Part shown: positions 5,340-6,170 of the stretch, one piece after another
How positions within the stretch are numbered: the first letter of the stretch is position 1
Layout: the number at the start of each line of letters is the position of its first letter
Assembly (NCBI GenBank): GCA_031268685.1
Contig: JAIRWW010000322.1
Coordinates: forward strand, 1-6,170
Direction: 5' to 3'
DNA length: 6,170 nt
Source of the DNA: Azoarcus sp.
GTDB lineage: Bacteria > Pseudomonadota > Gammaproteobacteria > Burkholderiales > Rhodocyclaceae
Notes under the pieces: model-generated
The model's input: only the letters and a program-made list of their open reading frames with translations
What the model was told of the DNA's origin: nothing
Databases searched by the model: none
Position numbers and translations under genes: made by a program

Positions 5340-6170
5340 CTATTGTTGTGCCGTGGCGCGCACGCATTCGCGCACCAGGCCGGGGCCGCGATAAATCAGC
5401 CCCGTCAACACCTGCACCAGTGTCGCGCCCGCGTCGAGCTTGGCGCGGGCGGCTTTGCCGTCGAGCACGCCGCCGGAGGCGATGACAGGCAGCTCCCCCG
5501 CCAGCGCCTGCGCGAGTTGGCGCAGCACGGCGGTCGAGGCTTCCAGCAATGGCGCGCCTGACAGACCGCCTTCCTGTCCGGAATGGCGCGAACCCGTCAC
5601 CCCGTCGCGGGCAAGCGTGGTGTTGGTGGCGATAACCGCGTCGATGCGGTTGCGGCGCAGGGCATCGGCAATCGCTGTAATGCCTTCGGCATCGAGGTCG
5701 GGGGCGATCTTCAGCGCCAGCGGAACGTAGCGGCCATGTTGGTCGGCGAGCCGCTGCTGCGCCGCCTTGAGCGGGCCGAGCAGGCCGTCGAGTTCGGAAG
5801 CTTGCTGCAAGGTACGCAGGTTTTTCGTATTGGGCGACGAAATGTTGATCGTCACATAACTTGCCAGCGCATACACCTTTTCAAATGCGGCCAGATAATC
5901 GTCCGCGGCGCGTTCAATGGGCGTATCGAAATTCTTGCCTATATTGATGCCGAGAATGCCCCGGTATTTGGCGGCTTTCACATTGGCGAGCAGCGCATCG
6001 ACGCCGTGATTGTTGAACCCCATCCGATTGATGATGGCGCGCGCCTCCGGCAGCCGGAACAGGCGTGGCCGCGGGTTGCCCGGCTGTGGCCGCGGCGTGA
6101 CCGTGCCGATTTCGAGAAACCCGAAACCCATTCGTGCCAGCCCGTCGATTGCCTCGCCGTTTTTGTCCAG
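5340..6170 (-). CDS. pyrD: Dihydroorotate dehydrogenase (quinone), class 2, 5' end outside window
   Basis: PyrD oxidises dihydroorotate to orotate using FMN and passes the electrons to membrane quinone, the fourth step of UMP synthesis. The minus-strand frame is open to the window edge; 276 residues are visible, so about 60-65 N-terminal residues are missing relative to E. coli PyrD (336), including the membrane-associating helices. The ATG at 6131 is internal: the 13 codons before it read [13 protein letters not shown], which is conserved PyrD sequence. Visible signatures are [18 protein letters not shown] (22-39), NRMGFNN (48-54), NISSPNT (109-115) with the class 2 catalytic serine (S112), ALKIAPD, ATNTT and a C-terminal SGGV, which belong to the FMN and substrate sites. 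The serine, not cysteine, base and the NISSPNT context indicate the quinone-linked class. It is convergent with rluB and must have its own promoter outside the window. Confidence 0.96.
   Translation of the reverse strand: MDKNGEAIDGLARMGFGFLEIGTVTPRPQPGNPRPRLFRLPEARAIINRMGFNNHGVDALLANVKAAKYRGILGINIGKNFDTPIERAADDYLAAFEKVYALASYVTINISSPNTKNLRTLQQASELDGLLGPLKAAQQRLADQHGRYVPLALKIAPDLDAEGITAIADALRRNRIDAVIATNTTLARDGVTGSRHSGQEGGLSGAPLLEASTAVLRQLAQALAGELPVIASGGVLDGKAARAKLDAGATLVQVLTGLIYRGPGLVRECVRATAQQ

Overview
The window is a stretch of GC-rich bacterial chromosome (roughly 60-65% GC by eye) packed with housekeeping genes. Protein similarity recalled from known families, and the gene content, point to a betaproteobacterium: a PHP phosphoesterase of the Chromobacterium CV1693 / E. 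coli RNase AM type, a YciO protein, an M50 site-2-type protease, ScpA-ScpB, RluB and a quinone-dependent PyrD. No lower rank can be assigned from the sequence alone. Composition looks even throughout, and I saw no mobile elements, tRNA or rRNA genes, or CRISPR arrays.

Layout, left to right. Positions 1-531 hold the 3' half of thiL (thiamine-monophosphate kinase), cut by the window edge. A 49-bp gap follows, with a hairpin and a convincing extended -10 promoter whose predicted start falls on the ATG of the next gene. From 581 to 5305 there is a plus-strand cluster of six genes: rnm-like PHP phosphoesterase, yciO, an M50 membrane protease, scpA, scpB and rluB. After a 40-bp T-rich gap between the first two, the genes are 8 bp apart or overlap (8 bp, 8 bp and 50 bp), so they are probably co-transcribed and translationally coupled. 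From 5340 to the right edge, pyrD (dihydroorotate dehydrogenase) runs on the minus strand, convergent with rluB and cut at its 5' end. A GC-rich palindrome lies in the 34 bp between the two stops.

Functionally the cluster mixes RNA metabolism (PHP nuclease/nucleotidase, a YciO protein of the tRNA t6A-enzyme family, the 23S rRNA pseudouridine synthase RluB) with chromosome segregation (ScpA and ScpB, partners of Smc) and an uncharacterised intramembrane protease. thiL and pyrD serve thiamine and pyrimidine biosynthesis and are probably separate transcription units.

I found no previously undescribed system. The most notable details are a likely leaderless promoter for the PHP gene, a 50-bp scpB/rluB dual-coding overlap that forces a TTG start for rluB, and low-complexity N-terminal extensions of opposite charge in ScpB (acidic, with a fresh 18-bp tandem duplication) and RluB (basic, then alanine/proline-rich).
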